Below are positions 31,221 to 39,838 of a stretch of DNA of 42,194 bases, piece by piece; the stretch's first letter is position 1; each line of letters opens with the position of its first letter. The position numbers and the translations under genes are program-made. The notes beneath the pieces were generated by a model. The model had not been told where the DNA came from and ran no database searches. It saw nothing but the letters and a program-made list of their open reading frames with translations. The DNA comes from Alcaligenes pakistanensis. Lineage in GTDB: Bacteria; Pseudomonadota; Gammaproteobacteria; Burkholderiales; Burkholderiaceae_B. The stretch is taken from NCBI RefSeq assembly GCF_014652815.1, contig NZ_BMZN01000001.1, positions 1 through 42,194 on the forward strand, written 5' to 3'.

Positions 31221-32500
31221 CCAAAGACCCCGTGCAGATACCAGGCCTGTTCCTGGTTTAAGTCTCGGTAGACCCAATACAGCCGCCCTTGGGGACATAG
31301 GGCAATAAAGTAATCCCGCTGCTGATGCCCAGCGCCGCTCCACCAAGCGGTCTGTACGCGTTCCGGGCCTTGAATCAGACGCAGGCGTTGATTATCCAGC
31401 GAAGGGGATAGATGGTCATGCTGAAGGGGCTGGGCGGGGTCCAGCATCCAGCATGGGCGTTGCAAGGCAGGGGCTGAGGAGCAGATGGCCTGATCGTTCC
31501 TTAGCGGCAGCCATTGATTGGCCTGCTCGGGCAGATGGCTGGCCTGGGCAGAGGGTGTCAGGATTTGCTCGGCTCCCAATCTGGCCTGTAAACGCTCTAA
31601 GAGTTGCTGGTCTTGTTTTTGCCAGTGGCGTGCATCAGGAAACAGGCTGCTGGCATGGGTTTGGCGCGGGTGCAATTGGTGAGCCTGCAGCACCAGACTT
31701 TGTACCGCAGCATGTAATTGCAGTTGTTGGAATTGTTCCTGCCACACAGGTAGGAAATCCTGACTGCGCCAGCAGGATCGGGCCATTTGCAGCGCTACAT
31801 GGGTGGCGGTGGGGTGATCTTTATATCTTTCAGTATGCAGCACCAGTTCCAATCGACCGCAGGCGAGCTGATATTGATTCAACCAGCCTTCCAGCTTGTT
31901 CAACATACGGTTCAAGGTTCGTAGCACCGTGTCTTTATTATTGGAGGGGGTATCCAGTTCAAGGCGATGCATAAATTGCGGCGCGGCGTGAACCCAATCC
32001 AGTGTCCAGTTTTGTGTGCCGTAGGCTTGATCCAGTTGCAATAAAAGAGGGCGCAGGCCGCGCTGGGCCAGACCGTCACGGGGTAGCTGATGCAACTGCC
32101 CCAAGGTATGGCATCCCAGGCTGTGGAGCCACTGTAACTGGTCGGCGGGTGGGGCCAACACCTGTATGGGTAAAGGGTTTAGACAGGCCTGTAAACGTCG
32201 TATGCAACGACGCTGCTTGCGTGTGGATAAAGCCAGCAAGCAGGCGGCTCGGGCGGTTGGAGCCAAGGCCAGATAGGGCGCAGCGATGAAGGTTTGCAGA
32301 TCAGTCCGAATGTGTCGGTACAAACGGCGCAAGCCCCCAAACAGCCGGATACTGGCACTGATATTCAATACCCATAAATCGGTTCGAACCCGTGCCAGCT
32401 GAGGGCTGTAACGCAGCAAAACAGCCTGAATACTGTCCTGCTGCTCGGAGTTGACCTCAGGCGTAAACAGGTTCTGGGGCAGTTGCAGGCACAGGTACAT
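31217..32500 (-). CDS. imuB: ImuB, Y-family polymerase homologue of the SOS mutasome
   Basis: 427 aa. Links DnaE2 to the beta clamp and to ImuA. The N-terminus (MYLCLQLPQNLF) and the WVLNISASIRLFGGLRRLYR block correspond to the Y-family palm, but the catalytic acidic residues are replaced, as in all ImuB proteins (compare the SIDES motif in UmuC of this window). The little-finger-like C-terminal half contains WLPLRND, possibly a degenerate clamp-binding motif, which I could not confirm. It overlaps imuA by 44 bp and dnaE2 by 4 bp, so the three are one transcript. At 427 aa it is shorter than the usual 460-530. Confidence 0.9.
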   Translation of the reverse strand: MYLCLQLPQNLFTPEVNSEQQDSIQAVLLRYSPQLARVRTDLWVLNISASIRLFGGLRRLYRHIRTDLQTFIAAPYLALAPTARAACLLALSTRKQRRCIRRLQACLNPLPIQVLAPPADQLQWLHSLGCHTLGQLHQLPRDGLAQRGLRPLLLQLDQAYGTQNWTLDWVHAAPQFMHRLELDTPSNNKDTVLRTLNRMLNKLEGWLNQYQLACGRLELVLHTERYKDHPTATHVALQMARSCWRSQDFLPVWQEQFQQLQLHAAVQSLVLQAHQLHPRQTHASSLFPDARHWQKQDQQLLERLQARLGAEQILTPSAQASHLPEQANQWLPLRNDQAICSSAPALQRPCWMLDPAQPLQHDHLSPSLDNQRLRLIQGPERVQTAWWSGAGHQQRDYFIALCPQGRLYWVYRDLNQEQAWYLHGVFG

Positions 32501-33194
32501 GGGACGGAATGGCCGTGGGTGGCATCAAAGTGGGGTGAAGCGCTAAAGCAATGCTCTCCAGACAAGGCGGGCCACGCCGTTTGCGGATATGCACATCCAG
32601 CCAAGCTAGTCCTTGGCTGTCTTGACGGGTTTGTAGTTCAAGACGCAAAGGCGCCGGACTATTGGCTTGGCTGTGCGATGGGCGCAGACAAAAAAACAGG
32701 CTGTCGCTATGGCTGGCCAATAGCTGCAATTGGCGTAAGGCCGCCAAGGGAACCTGAGTGGGCAACCAGGCCAATACAGCGGCACAGTGACCATGACGCA
32801 GGGCCTGAGCGCTAGCCCACAAGGTGTCGTTCAGGTGCTGGCTGCGTATCCAGAGCAGACGGGCGGGTAAATCACCCTTTTCTTGGGATGAGTTTTGCCG
32901 TGCAGGGGGAGCACCACGCCAGAGTTGTTGCATGGGCTGATAAGGTGGTGCCACCAGGACGCGCAAACGTTCTGCCTGCAAGGTGCTCAAGGCGGGCAGC
33001 AATAAAGATAGGGCGCTGCTATTTAGGGGGGCGTGAAGCTCGATCAGGCTACCCATTGGCCAGCCTCCACCGGGTAACTGGGCATCCAGAGCCGCAAACC
33101 CACTGGATAAACAGGTGCCTGCGGCATGCGCATAATGTTTACCTGTCCAGAGGGATGGGTGAAGGTCTAAAAGGGAACGGAGTGGGTTGGCCAT
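32457..33194 (-). CDS. imuA: ImuA, RecA-like SOS mutagenesis protein
   Basis: 245 aa. RecA/SulA-related protein that modulates RecA and supports ImuB-DnaE2. The LSSGFAALDAQLPGGGWPMG block near residue 30 is the RecA-like strand-loop, while the Walker A nucleotide motif is degenerate (GSLIELHAPLNSSALSL), as in ImuA. The core strands appear at LRVLVAPPYQPM, LLWIRSQ and AVLAWLP; the C-terminus is Pro-rich and poorly conserved. AGGAG sits 9 nt before the ATG. A perfect LexA box lies 16 nt upstream, making this the first gene of imuA-imuB-dnaE2. Confidence 0.88.
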   Translation of the reverse strand: MANPLRSLLDLHPSLWTGKHYAHAAGTCLSSGFAALDAQLPGGGWPMGSLIELHAPLNSSALSLLLPALSTLQAERLRVLVAPPYQPMQQLWRGAPPARQNSSQEKGDLPARLLWIRSQHLNDTLWASAQALRHGHCAAVLAWLPTQVPLAALRQLQLLASHSDSLFFCLRPSHSQANSPAPLRLELQTRQDSQGLAWLDVHIRKRRGPPCLESIALALHPTLMPPTAIPSHVPVPATAPEPVYA

Positions 33195-33209
33195 GCGCTT
33201 GCTCCTGAT

Positions 33210-33229
33210 TGCTGTATAAATATACAGTA
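33210..33229 (-). promoter_or_regulatory. LexA box of imuA-imuB-dnaE2
   Basis: CTGT (33212-33215), ATAAATAT, ACAG (33224-33227): a perfect CTGT-N8-ACAG palindrome in a TA-rich core. It lies just upstream of the imuA Shine-Dalgarno sequence. It also lies 80 bp from the divergent DTW gene, whose regulation by SOS is possible but not implied. Confidence 0.93.
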
Positions 33230-33309
33230 AATTCGGTTGCCGGCAAACCAGAGCATCTGTTCTGGGGAGGAATTTTTATATACTGTGGCCTTCTGTTTGG
33301 CGCTCTCGC

Positions 33310-33924
33310 ATGAATTCTCCCTCTTCTTCCCGCCCAGGTCGTTGTGCACAGTGCCAGCGCCCCTTGGCGCGTTGTCTGTGTCCTTTGATTCCTTCCATTG
33401 AGGCGGCTTGCCCCGTCTTGATCCTGCAGCATCATTCTGAAGCCCGGCATGCGCTCAATACCGCGCGTCTGGCGTACCTGGGCTTGCAAGGAACGGCGCT
33501 ATGGGTAGGGGAGCATTTTGAGGATCTGGAAGCGCGTCTGGCGCAGGCACGTCAGCCTGTGCTCTTGTTTCCGGGGCCAGAGGCTAACGTGGTGGAGTCT
33601 GTGCCCCAAGACGAAAAGCCGGATTTGATTGTGGTACCCGATGGCACTTGGCGCAAGGCACGCCTGATTTTGCATAGCAATCCAGCCTTGCAAGAATTGC
33701 CGCGATGGCTGCTGCCTGAAGGAGAGGTTTCGCGCTATCGCTTGCGTAAAGCGCCTGACCCTCAGGCGGTGTCTACCTTGGAGGCCATTGTCCGTGTCAT
33801 GCAGATCATGGAGCCAGGGCGTGATTTCAGCCCTTTGCTACGGCCTTTCGAGCATTTGATTGAAGAGCAGATCCAGGCCATGGGCCTGGATACCTATCAA
33901 CGCAACTATCCTACTTCCACGTAA
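33310..33924 (+). CDS. DTW-domain tRNA-uridine aminocarboxypropyltransferase (TapT-like)
   Basis: 204 aa. SPOUT-like enzyme that adds the aminocarboxypropyl group from SAM to uridine in tRNA (acp3U). RCAQCQRPLARCLCPLIP is the N-terminal four-Cys zinc site, LILQHHSEARHALNTARLAY is the conserved H-x-x-E block, and VVPDGTWRKARLIL holds the DGTW motif that names the family. RYRLRKAPDPQAVSTLEAIV follows as the SAM-binding part. Members of the E. coli TapT (YfiP) type have this length. It is divergent from imuA. Its end overlaps the stop of the leftward exported-protein gene by 14 bp. Confidence 0.9.
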   Translation: MNSPSSSRPGRCAQCQRPLARCLCPLIPSIEAACPVLILQHHSEARHALNTARLAYLGLQGTALWVGEHFEDLEARLAQARQPVLLFPGPEANVVESVPQDEKPDLIVVPDGTWRKARLILHSNPALQELPRWLLPEGEVSRYRLRKAPDPQAVSTLEAIVRVMQIMEPGRDFSPLLRPFEHLIEEQIQAMGLDTYQRNYPTST

Positions 33925-34330
33925 AGTTCAGCTCGCGCGGCTGGCCTTCAACGATGGTGGTTTGGCGCTCTTGGGTTTGGCCCTGATACGTCGCAAACAC
34001 CTTGTAGTTACCGGGCGTCAAGCGGATCAGACAGTAAGGGCCGTCAATCAGGCTGTTCAGCACGGTTTGGTCAGTGCTGGAACGGATGACCAACTGCACA
34101 TCGGAGATATAGCCGACACGCTCGCCCTGGTTGGCTGAAAAGTTCACGGATAAGGGAAAGGTGCTGCGCACCATACGGAACAGTTGGGCTTCATCGCTGC
34201 CTATCCCGCCGCTGATGTATTCGGTCGAGCCGTAGTACTGACTGGGCGGTAGCTCTTGTGAATGCACCATGGGGCTGCTCAATAAGGCCAGCGACATGGC
34301 AATGCCGATCAATGAAAGACGAGGACTCAT
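33911..34330 (-). CDS. Exported small protein with carboxypeptidase-regulatory-like fold
   Basis: 139 aa. The signal peptide is SLIGIAMSLALLSSPMVHSQ with cleavage near residue 24. A beta sandwich follows: RVGYISDVQLVIRSSTDQTV, then LIDGPYCLIRLTPGNYKVFA and YQGQTQERQTTIVEGQPREL, matching CarboxypepD_reg-like domains (G-x-Y-x-V-x-A). AAGGAAACCTC precedes the start, which overlaps the NRDE gene stop by 4 bp, so the two are co-translated although one product is exported. The convergent overlap with the DTW gene at 33911-33924 rules out a terminator between them. Function unknown. Confidence 0.7.
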   Translation of the reverse strand: MSPRLSLIGIAMSLALLSSPMVHSQELPPSQYYGSTEYISGGIGSDEAQLFRMVRSTFPLSVNFSANQGERVGYISDVQLVIRSSTDQTVLNSLIDGPYCLIRLTPGNYKVFATYQGQTQERQTTIVEGQPRELNFTWK

Positions 34331-35220
34331 GAGGTTTCCTTGCTTGAAGTGGAGTGGCTAAGCGGGCCATGCGTGGCCCTGTTGCTTTTATGAGGGATTG
34401 GGTTCGTTTGGTCAGAATGAAAGTGTGGCCAGGACACAGGCCAATCATGCTGGCGGGTGATCTGGGCATCGGCATTGAAGCTGCGCTCACGCAGTAATCC
34501 TTGCCCTTGCTGCGTAATGGCGATCAAGGTGGTGCAGCGAGTGCCGTAATCGGGGCTGACAATAAAGGGGCTGCTTAGGAGACGCTCGAATTCCAGGCTT
34601 AAACCGGTCTGCGGCAAATCTGCGTCAGGGGCGACTTCCTGATTGTGCAGGCCCTGGAATAGCCCTTCAAACGCCTGCGCTGAACCATCAAAGTTTTGTG
34701 CTTGCAGGGTTTCTTTCAGGAACAGGCTTTTGGGCCAAGGGGTATTGAGCCAGGCATTGCTCAATACATGTACACCTGGCTCCAGCATCTGTGGTTGGCC
34801 ATCGGGATGGCGGTTGCTGTAATAGCCCAAACGTAAAGGCTGGCCCGCAGTGGGCCATTGCAGCACAAACAGATTGAAACCGGCGTAGTCGTCCCCGTGT
34901 TGGGCCAGATGCTCAAGATAATCGTGTGGGGAGCGCTCATCCATTAAGAACTGCGGGATGAGCTCACCGCGAGAGCGTTGCTGGCTGTTTTTACTGCCGG
35001 GGGCTTCCCGGTAGTTGGTCAGTAAGGCCAGCCGTCCACGGCTTTGTGTCATACCTAACCACGTACCACCGGCTTGCAGATCCCGGCCAGCCAGAATCTC
35101 TGGCTCGTCCAGCCAGGGCTGGGCTGGTTGGCTGGGGCGGGCATGATACTCGTCGCGATTGGCGGCAATGATCAACGGCCAATCTGCATTAATTCCGACG
35201 GCGATATAAGCGATGCACAT
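34327..35220 (-). CDS. NRDE (TANGO2/DUF833) family protein
   Basis: 297 aa from the ATG at 35220, giving the family N-terminus MCIAYIAVGINADWPLIIAA; the longer frame adds an unrelated 17 residues. NRDEYHARPSQPAQPW is the NRDE motif, GRDLQAGGTWLGMT and RLALLTNYREAP are the other conserved blocks, and HVLSNAWLNTPWPKS lies in the C-terminal half. Cys2 can act as N-terminal nucleophile (Ntn-like fold). TANGO2 homologues are linked to haem handling or lipid metabolism, but the bacterial role is not established. The C-terminus has a polar extension rich in His, Asn and Ser that looks unstructured. Confidence 0.85.
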   Translation of the reverse strand: MCIAYIAVGINADWPLIIAANRDEYHARPSQPAQPWLDEPEILAGRDLQAGGTWLGMTQSRGRLALLTNYREAPGSKNSQQRSRGELIPQFLMDERSPHDYLEHLAQHGDDYAGFNLFVLQWPTAGQPLRLGYYSNRHPDGQPQMLEPGVHVLSNAWLNTPWPKSLFLKETLQAQNFDGSAQAFEGLFQGLHNQEVAPDADLPQTGLSLEFERLLSSPFIVSPDYGTRCTTLIAITQQGQGLLRERSFNADAQITRQHDWPVSWPHFHSDQTNPIPHKSNRATHGPLSHSTSSKETS

Positions 35221-35375
35221 TTGCCGATTGTAGGATGGCAATGAGGGCTTTGGTAGCCAATAAACCGCCAAGTTTCGTTTTTTTTCTCGCTATTGAGAAT
35301 GCGGCCCTGGTCTTGACGTTTGTGGGGACAGGGGGGGGCTTGCTGGCAGGCAGTAGAACGGCGGTGCTTACATCG

Positions 35376-35424
35376 AAAAAACGAGCCTTAGCCGTGGCAG
35401 CTCAGAAGAGCGTAAGGCTAAGGC
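35376..35424 (-). terminator. Terminator of the aspartoacylase-family operon
   Basis: GCCTTAGCC (35385-35393) pairs with GGCTAAGGC (35416-35424) with a 22-nt loop; on the minus strand TCGTTTTTT follows. It lies 23 bp after the stop at 35447. Confidence 0.75.
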
Positions 35425-35446
35425 TGTCATTGTACGGGGGTCGAAA

Positions 35447-36400
35447 CTAGGTTTTTGGGGATTGATAATCTTGAGCCAAACGCACCACGGTGACACCGGG
35501 ACGCAGTTGACGCAAAGAGGGCATGACTAAGGTGCAATGATCGTAGGGAGTTAGCAAGGGCTGACCATCCGCATCGCCAATGGCCGTGCCAGCCTCGGGC
35601 AAGGTTTCCAGACCCTGCCAGTTTTGACTGAAGCGGACCTGCATGGAGGGCGCGACGATGGCATGGGTGACTTGCAAAATGCGTTGCTGATCCGGGTCGG
35701 CCCGACGCCAGTCTTGTGGCAGGTCTGCTGCATCCACAATGCCCGAAGCCAGCAGAAAACGGGCGATTAAATCCAGAGCGATGGCAGGAGTGTCAGGGTC
35801 GCCATGAAAGCCGCACTCCAGCAATAAGGAGCGCGCCTCATGCGCATCAGGGTCAGAGAAGCGACCGTAATCTCGCATGCGTACGCCATCTTTGTGCCCG
35901 GTATCCACAATCACATGCTCGGGCGCGCCCAAGGTTTGAGCCAGCTCGATATTGCGTGGCAAAGGGCCCGTTAATAATAAGGGAGCGCTAGGCTCGTGCA
36001 TGGAGTGCAGGTCTAGCAGCCAGTCAGCCTGTTCCAGCCAAGGCAAAAGAGCCTTGGCGCGGCGCTGTTCCTGGGTCTGATCCTGGGATAGCTTGTGATC
36101 GCTCCAGACGCGGTTCATGTCCTCGTCTACATAGCGGCTGGCATCGTGCTGTTCAGGATTAAAACGATCAAAGGCGTCCAGATTGCAAAAGGCCAGAATC
36201 AGCTTGCCACGGCGGGGCTGTAATTGACTGGCCAGCAGCGCTTTCAAGGCCCAGGCTCCGCACAGCTCATTGCCATGTATCAAGGCGCTGATCATGACGC
36301 AGCGGCCTGCGTGGCCGGAGTCCAGACACCACACGCCAGGCACGCCGGTATTGCCCTGACGTTCTTGATGGATGTCGGGGAAAGAAAGGGAAAATTGCAT
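35447..36400 (-). CDS. Succinylglutamate desuccinylase/aspartoacylase family zinc hydrolase
   Basis: 317 aa. M14-like carboxypeptidase fold that cleaves N-acyl amino acids. CVMISALIHGNELCGAWALK supplies His and Glu of the HxxE zinc motif; LAFCNLDAFDRFNPEQHDAS and RYVDEDMNRVWSD are conserved; WLLDLHSMHEPSAPLLLTGP contributes the third zinc His; and SLLLECGFHGDP carries the catalytic Glu. It differs from AstE of the arginine pathway, whose other genes are absent here, so the substrate is open. It follows a Bug-type binding protein with 45 bp between them, which suggests uptake and deacylation of the same N-acyl compound. Confidence 0.82.
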   Translation of the reverse strand: MQFSLSFPDIHQERQGNTGVPGVWCLDSGHAGRCVMISALIHGNELCGAWALKALLASQLQPRRGKLILAFCNLDAFDRFNPEQHDASRYVDEDMNRVWSDHKLSQDQTQEQRRAKALLPWLEQADWLLDLHSMHEPSAPLLLTGPLPRNIELAQTLGAPEHVIVDTGHKDGVRMRDYGRFSDPDAHEARSLLLECGFHGDPDTPAIALDLIARFLLASGIVDAADLPQDWRRADPDQQRILQVTHAIVAPSMQVRFSQNWQGLETLPEAGTAIGDADGQPLLTPYDHCTLVMPSLRQLRPGVTVVRLAQDYQSPKT

Positions 36401-36445
36401 TGTGATGACTCCATCGCCCCGGCCACTGGCCAGGGCGAATGTGCT

Positions 36446-37435
36446 TTATTCGGCTTGCAGTTTGGCCAGCTCGACCAGACGGGCGTATTTCTCAACCTCT
36501 TTGGCCTGGAACTCCGTGGCGTTCATGCCTGGGGCGTACAGCGTTGCGCCATTGGATTGCATCTTTTCCTGCAAAGTGGCCGACTGCAGGCTGCTGTCCA
36601 GAGCCTGACGAAGAGTGTTGGCTACCGATTCAGGCAGACCTTTGGGAGCATACAAACCAAACCAGACGTTGATATCTACTTTCTCAAAGCCGGGAGTGTC
36701 CGCCAAAGGCGGAATTTCTGGGGCGGCGGGGGACGCATGGGTTTCGGTGATCCCCAACGGTACGATGGCACCGGCCCGGGCTTGTGACAGGCCCGATGAC
36801 AAGACCAGATAGGCTGTGTCCAGCTGCCCGCTCATCAAGTCCGATACCAGGGGTGGCACGCCTCGATACGGTACGTGCATGGCGGTGGTGCCGGTAGACG
36901 CGTTGACCATTTCACCGGCTAAGTGCAGCGTGGTGCCTACTCCCGATGAGCCAAAGCTAAAGGCTTCAGGCTTGGCGGCCCGCAGCTTTTGGGCATAGTC
37001 CGCCGCGGAGCGAATACCTGACTCTTTAGAGGCGGCCAAGAGCAAAGGTTGAGAAGCAATCATGCCAATGGGCGTGAAGTCCTTTTGACCGTCGTAACGC
37101 ACGGCCTTATTGATCATGCCGGCGATAATCATCTCGTTGGTCGAGCCCAGCAATAAGGTGTAGCCGTCTGCTGCCGCACGCTGTACGCGTTGGGCACCGA
37201 TTGTGCCACCGGCACCACCGGCATTTTCAACAACAACGCTTTGCCCTAAACGGCTGCTTAGCTCTTCGGCCATAAGGCGGGCGGTTAAATCGACACTGCC
37301 ACCTGCGGGGTAGCCCACGACCAGAGTCAGGTTGCGTGATGGATAGGTGTCGGCGTGGCTGATCGAGGCCTGCAGCAGGCTACAGGCGCCTAGAACTGTC
37401 AAAACCAGCCCGCGCTGGGATAAAGAAAAAGACAT
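36446..37435 (-). CDS. Tripartite tricarboxylate transporter (Bug family) substrate-binding protein
   Basis: 329 aa from the ATG at 37435 behind GGGGAGC; the longer frame is not signal-like. The signal peptide is RGLVLTVLGACSLLQASISHA with cleavage before DTYPSRN. The mature start YPSRNLTLVVGYPAGGSVDL is diagnostic of Bug proteins, with the ligand loops PAGGSVDL and SSGVGTTLHLAGEM and VPYRGVPPLVSDLMSGQLD following. Periplasmic receptor that binds carboxylates or amides. No TctA/TctB membrane genes accompany it, as is usual for the many orphan Bug proteins of Alcaligenaceae. A LysR regulator precedes it and an aspartoacylase-family hydrolase follows, forming a small same-strand unit. Confidence 0.9.
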   Translation of the reverse strand: MSFSLSQRGLVLTVLGACSLLQASISHADTYPSRNLTLVVGYPAGGSVDLTARLMAEELSSRLGQSVVVENAGGAGGTIGAQRVQRAAADGYTLLLGSTNEMIIAGMINKAVRYDGQKDFTPIGMIASQPLLLAASKESGIRSAADYAQKLRAAKPEAFSFGSSGVGTTLHLAGEMVNASTGTTAMHVPYRGVPPLVSDLMSGQLDTAYLVLSSGLSQARAGAIVPLGITETHASPAAPEIPPLADTPGFEKVDINVWFGLYAPKGLPESVANTLRQALDSSLQSATLQEKMQSNGATLYAPGMNATEFQAKEVEKYARLVELAKLQAE

Positions 37436-37593
37436 ACTGTGCTCCCCGTTCGTTGGATAGGTTTCCTGCAAGCGGCCAGTGTGGACGCTTCGGGCCTGTT
37501 TATCCTTAGTTATGAAAGGGTATTGTGTCTGCTCTTGTCGAAGGTGATGTGCCGTTACAGCACATAGTCGTGCTATTTTCACTTAGGGAAGGT

Positions 37594-38508
37594 TTAACGG
37601 GCTTGTTGGGTAAAGGCCCAGACGGCTTCAGCCAGATCGGACAACTGGGCACGGGGGCGATACAGACGAACTTCAAAGGCAATCTCATCGCCTTTGCTGC
37701 CCAGTTGAACCAGGGTGCCACGTCGGCATTCATTGGCAATCATGGACAAGGGTAACCAGGCCACTCCCATGCCTTTTAATACCGAGCCCATCGCCGTATC
37801 CAGGGAGTCGCAGCGCACGGTGCTAACCAAGGGATAGGGAAAGTGATGCAGCTTGTCGCCCAGAATACGGGCCATCGCCAAGCCACCTGAATAGGAAATC
37901 AAGGGAATGCTGCGGCCGCTATCAGCATTAAGTTCATACAGCGGTGTGCCGTTCTTGCGTCGCTGACAAGTGGGCACCAGCTTGTCGGTAGCAATGGTCA
38001 TATAGCTTACTTGTTCGGCCAACAGTTCGATCGACAAGGCCGGGTGTTCATAGCAGCACAGAAAGTCTGTTTTTCCTTGTGCCAGCAGCTTGGCCATATC
38101 AGCCATCATGCCGGTGCTGATATCAATAGGCACATGGGCAGACAAGGGCGCTCGAGTCCCCTTTTGAAGGCGGCTAACCCAATCCGTAACCAAGGTGCGA
38201 GCCAGGCTGCGACCGGTGGCAATACGCAAAGAGCCTTGCCCGTCCTGATCTGATGCCTGTAGTTGCCGACGTACACGGTTAAGCTGTTCCAGCACTTGGT
38301 TGGCGGTGTTGTAGAACACCTGACCTTCGGGCGTCAGGCTGATTGGCAAGCTACTGCGTTCGACCAAAGGGGTTCCCACCCAGGCTTCCAAAGCACGAAT
38401 ACGACGTCCAAACGCGGGGTGCGTTACATGGCGTTGTTCAGCCGCTCGGACAAAGCTGCCGGCACGCGCCAGGGTAACGAAGTCTTCAAGCAGTTTGAGC
38501 TGGGGCAC
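37594..38508 (-). CDS. LysR-family transcriptional regulator
   Basis: 304 aa from a GTG at 38508, with AAGGAAG about 10 nt upstream; the ATG-initiated frame from 38556 adds 16 residues not typical of the family. The winged HTH reads PQLKLLEDFVTLARAGSFVR, AAEQRHVTHPAFGRRIRALE and AWVGTPLVERSSLPISLTPEG. The effector domain follows: SLRIATGRSLARTLVTDWV and the ending GMGVAWLPLSMIANECRRGT. Given the order, it should control the binding-protein and hydrolase genes just downstream. Whether it also binds a site between itself and pbpG was not determined. Confidence 0.9.
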   Translation of the reverse strand: MPQLKLLEDFVTLARAGSFVRAAEQRHVTHPAFGRRIRALEAWVGTPLVERSSLPISLTPEGQVFYNTANQVLEQLNRVRRQLQASDQDGQGSLRIATGRSLARTLVTDWVSRLQKGTRAPLSAHVPIDISTGMMADMAKLLAQGKTDFLCCYEHPALSIELLAEQVSYMTIATDKLVPTCQRRKNGTPLYELNADSGRSIPLISYSGGLAMARILGDKLHHFPYPLVSTVRCDSLDTAMGSVLKGMGVAWLPLSMIANECRRGTLVQLGSKGDEIAFEVRLYRPRAQLSDLAEAVWAFTQQAR

Positions 38509-38567
38509 TGAGTGGAGCTTCCTTATAAGGATGGGAGGACGAGCGGGGCATGGCAAAACAGAGCGCT

Positions 38568-38614
38568 GTAAAAACGCCCCAAAACCGGGTCAAATGACCG
38601 AGGTTTGGGGCGTT
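38568..38614 (-). terminator. Strong terminator of pbpG
   Basis: AACGCCCCAAAACC (38573-38586) pairs with GGTTTGGGGCGTT (38602-38614) with one mismatch in the A/T run; on the minus strand TTTTTAC follows. It lies 48 bp after the PBP7 stop. Confidence 0.9.
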
Positions 38615-38661
38615 GAATAGAGCGTTGAACTGAAGCGATGGTTTAGAAGCCGCAAACAGGC

Positions 38662-39666
38662 TTAAAGCATCGCCAGACCATTGGATTTTTCAACCAGATC
38701 GCGGATACGAACAGCATCACCAATACGGGAATAACGACCCGAAGAGTTCAACAATACAATGGCGACTTCACGGTCTTCGATCTTGGTCAGCATCACCAGA
38801 CATTCACCCGCCTCGTTAATGAAGCCGGTTTTGGATACCTGAATATCCCAGTTAGCGTTTTTCACCAAACGGTTGGTATTGTTGAATACCAATTGGCGGC
38901 CCCGCACGGGTTGTACGGAGTATTGATCGTTGGTGGTGTATTGCTGAATGCGGGCGTGCTGGCTGGTGGCCGTTAATAGCTTGACCAGATCGCGGGGGCT
39001 GGCCACGTTATCGCTGGACAGGCCGGTGGGCTCTACAAAGCGTGTGTTGCGCATACCCAAGGCACGCGCCTTGTCGTTCATGGCACGTACAAAAGCGGGC
39101 ATGCCACCGGGGTAATTACGGCCTAGCGCATGGGCAGCGCGGTTTTCCGAAGACATCAAGGCCAGATGCATCATGTCGGCCCGGTTCAGCTTGGAACCTA
39201 CGCTAAGACGCGAACTGGAATGTTTGACGCGGTCCACATCTTCGTCGATGATCTCCAGCACTTCATCCATAGGCAGGCCGGATTCTGCTACGACCAAGGC
39301 TGTCATCAGCTTGGAGATAGAGGCAATGGGGCGTACGGCGTCACTGTTCTTCTGGTAAAGCACGGTGGACGATTCCAGATCTTGCACAAAGGCAATTTCC
39401 GAACGCAGGGCAGCGTGCTGGATCAGAGCGTCGTGTTTTAAGGCGTTCAGGGCGCGACGGCTATCGTTTTCGCTATAGCTGATAGGCTGCAGGTTTTTCT
39501 CGAAAACCAGGTGCGGCACGTTATAGCTGATGGCAGCCGTATCCTCGTCCAGTGTGGACGGTTCAGCTAAAGCCAACGTCTGCGCGAAGGCGGAAATCGA
39601 AAAAGGCGCTAGAAATAAAACACATAGCGCACGATGTATGAATTTATTTGTTCTGGTCTGAGGCAT
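38662..39666 (-). CDS. pbpG: D-alanyl-D-alanine endopeptidase PBP7
   Basis: 334 aa. Periplasmic penicillin-binding protein that cuts DD crosslinks in peptidoglycan. The signal peptide is RALCVLFLAPFSISAFAQ. All three active-site motifs are present: SISK (Ser116-Lys119), SEN (173-175) and KTG (279-281). The block before the nucleophile (VLYQKNSDAVRPIASISKLM) and SSENRAAHALGRNYPGGMPA are those of PbpG rather than DacA. A residue of about 60 aa between signal and catalytic domain is low complexity. Monocistronic, with its own terminator. CGGGAAC precedes the ATG. Confidence 0.92.
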   Translation of the reverse strand: MPQTRTNKFIHRALCVLFLAPFSISAFAQTLALAEPSTLDEDTAAISYNVPHLVFEKNLQPISYSENDSRRALNALKHDALIQHAALRSEIAFVQDLESSTVLYQKNSDAVRPIASISKLMTALVVAESGLPMDEVLEIIDEDVDRVKHSSSRLSVGSKLNRADMMHLALMSSENRAAHALGRNYPGGMPAFVRAMNDKARALGMRNTRFVEPTGLSSDNVASPRDLVKLLTATSQHARIQQYTTNDQYSVQPVRGRQLVFNNTNRLVKNANWDIQVSKTGFINEAGECLVMLTKIEDREVAIVLLNSSGRYSRIGDAVRIRDLVEKSNGLAML

Positions 39667-39838
39667 TTTTCAGTTCCCGGAGGGCGAGAAACAGAAGGGC
39701 GGGTAGAATTTATGTGCTTATGCTACCAGAAAAAATCCTCTTTATATTAGTATCTTACGGCCCAAAGTTAAAAAAAATTTAAGATGTTTGCACGGTATCA
39801 TTAAGAAACTTATTTTTATCTGTATAAAAACACAGCTT

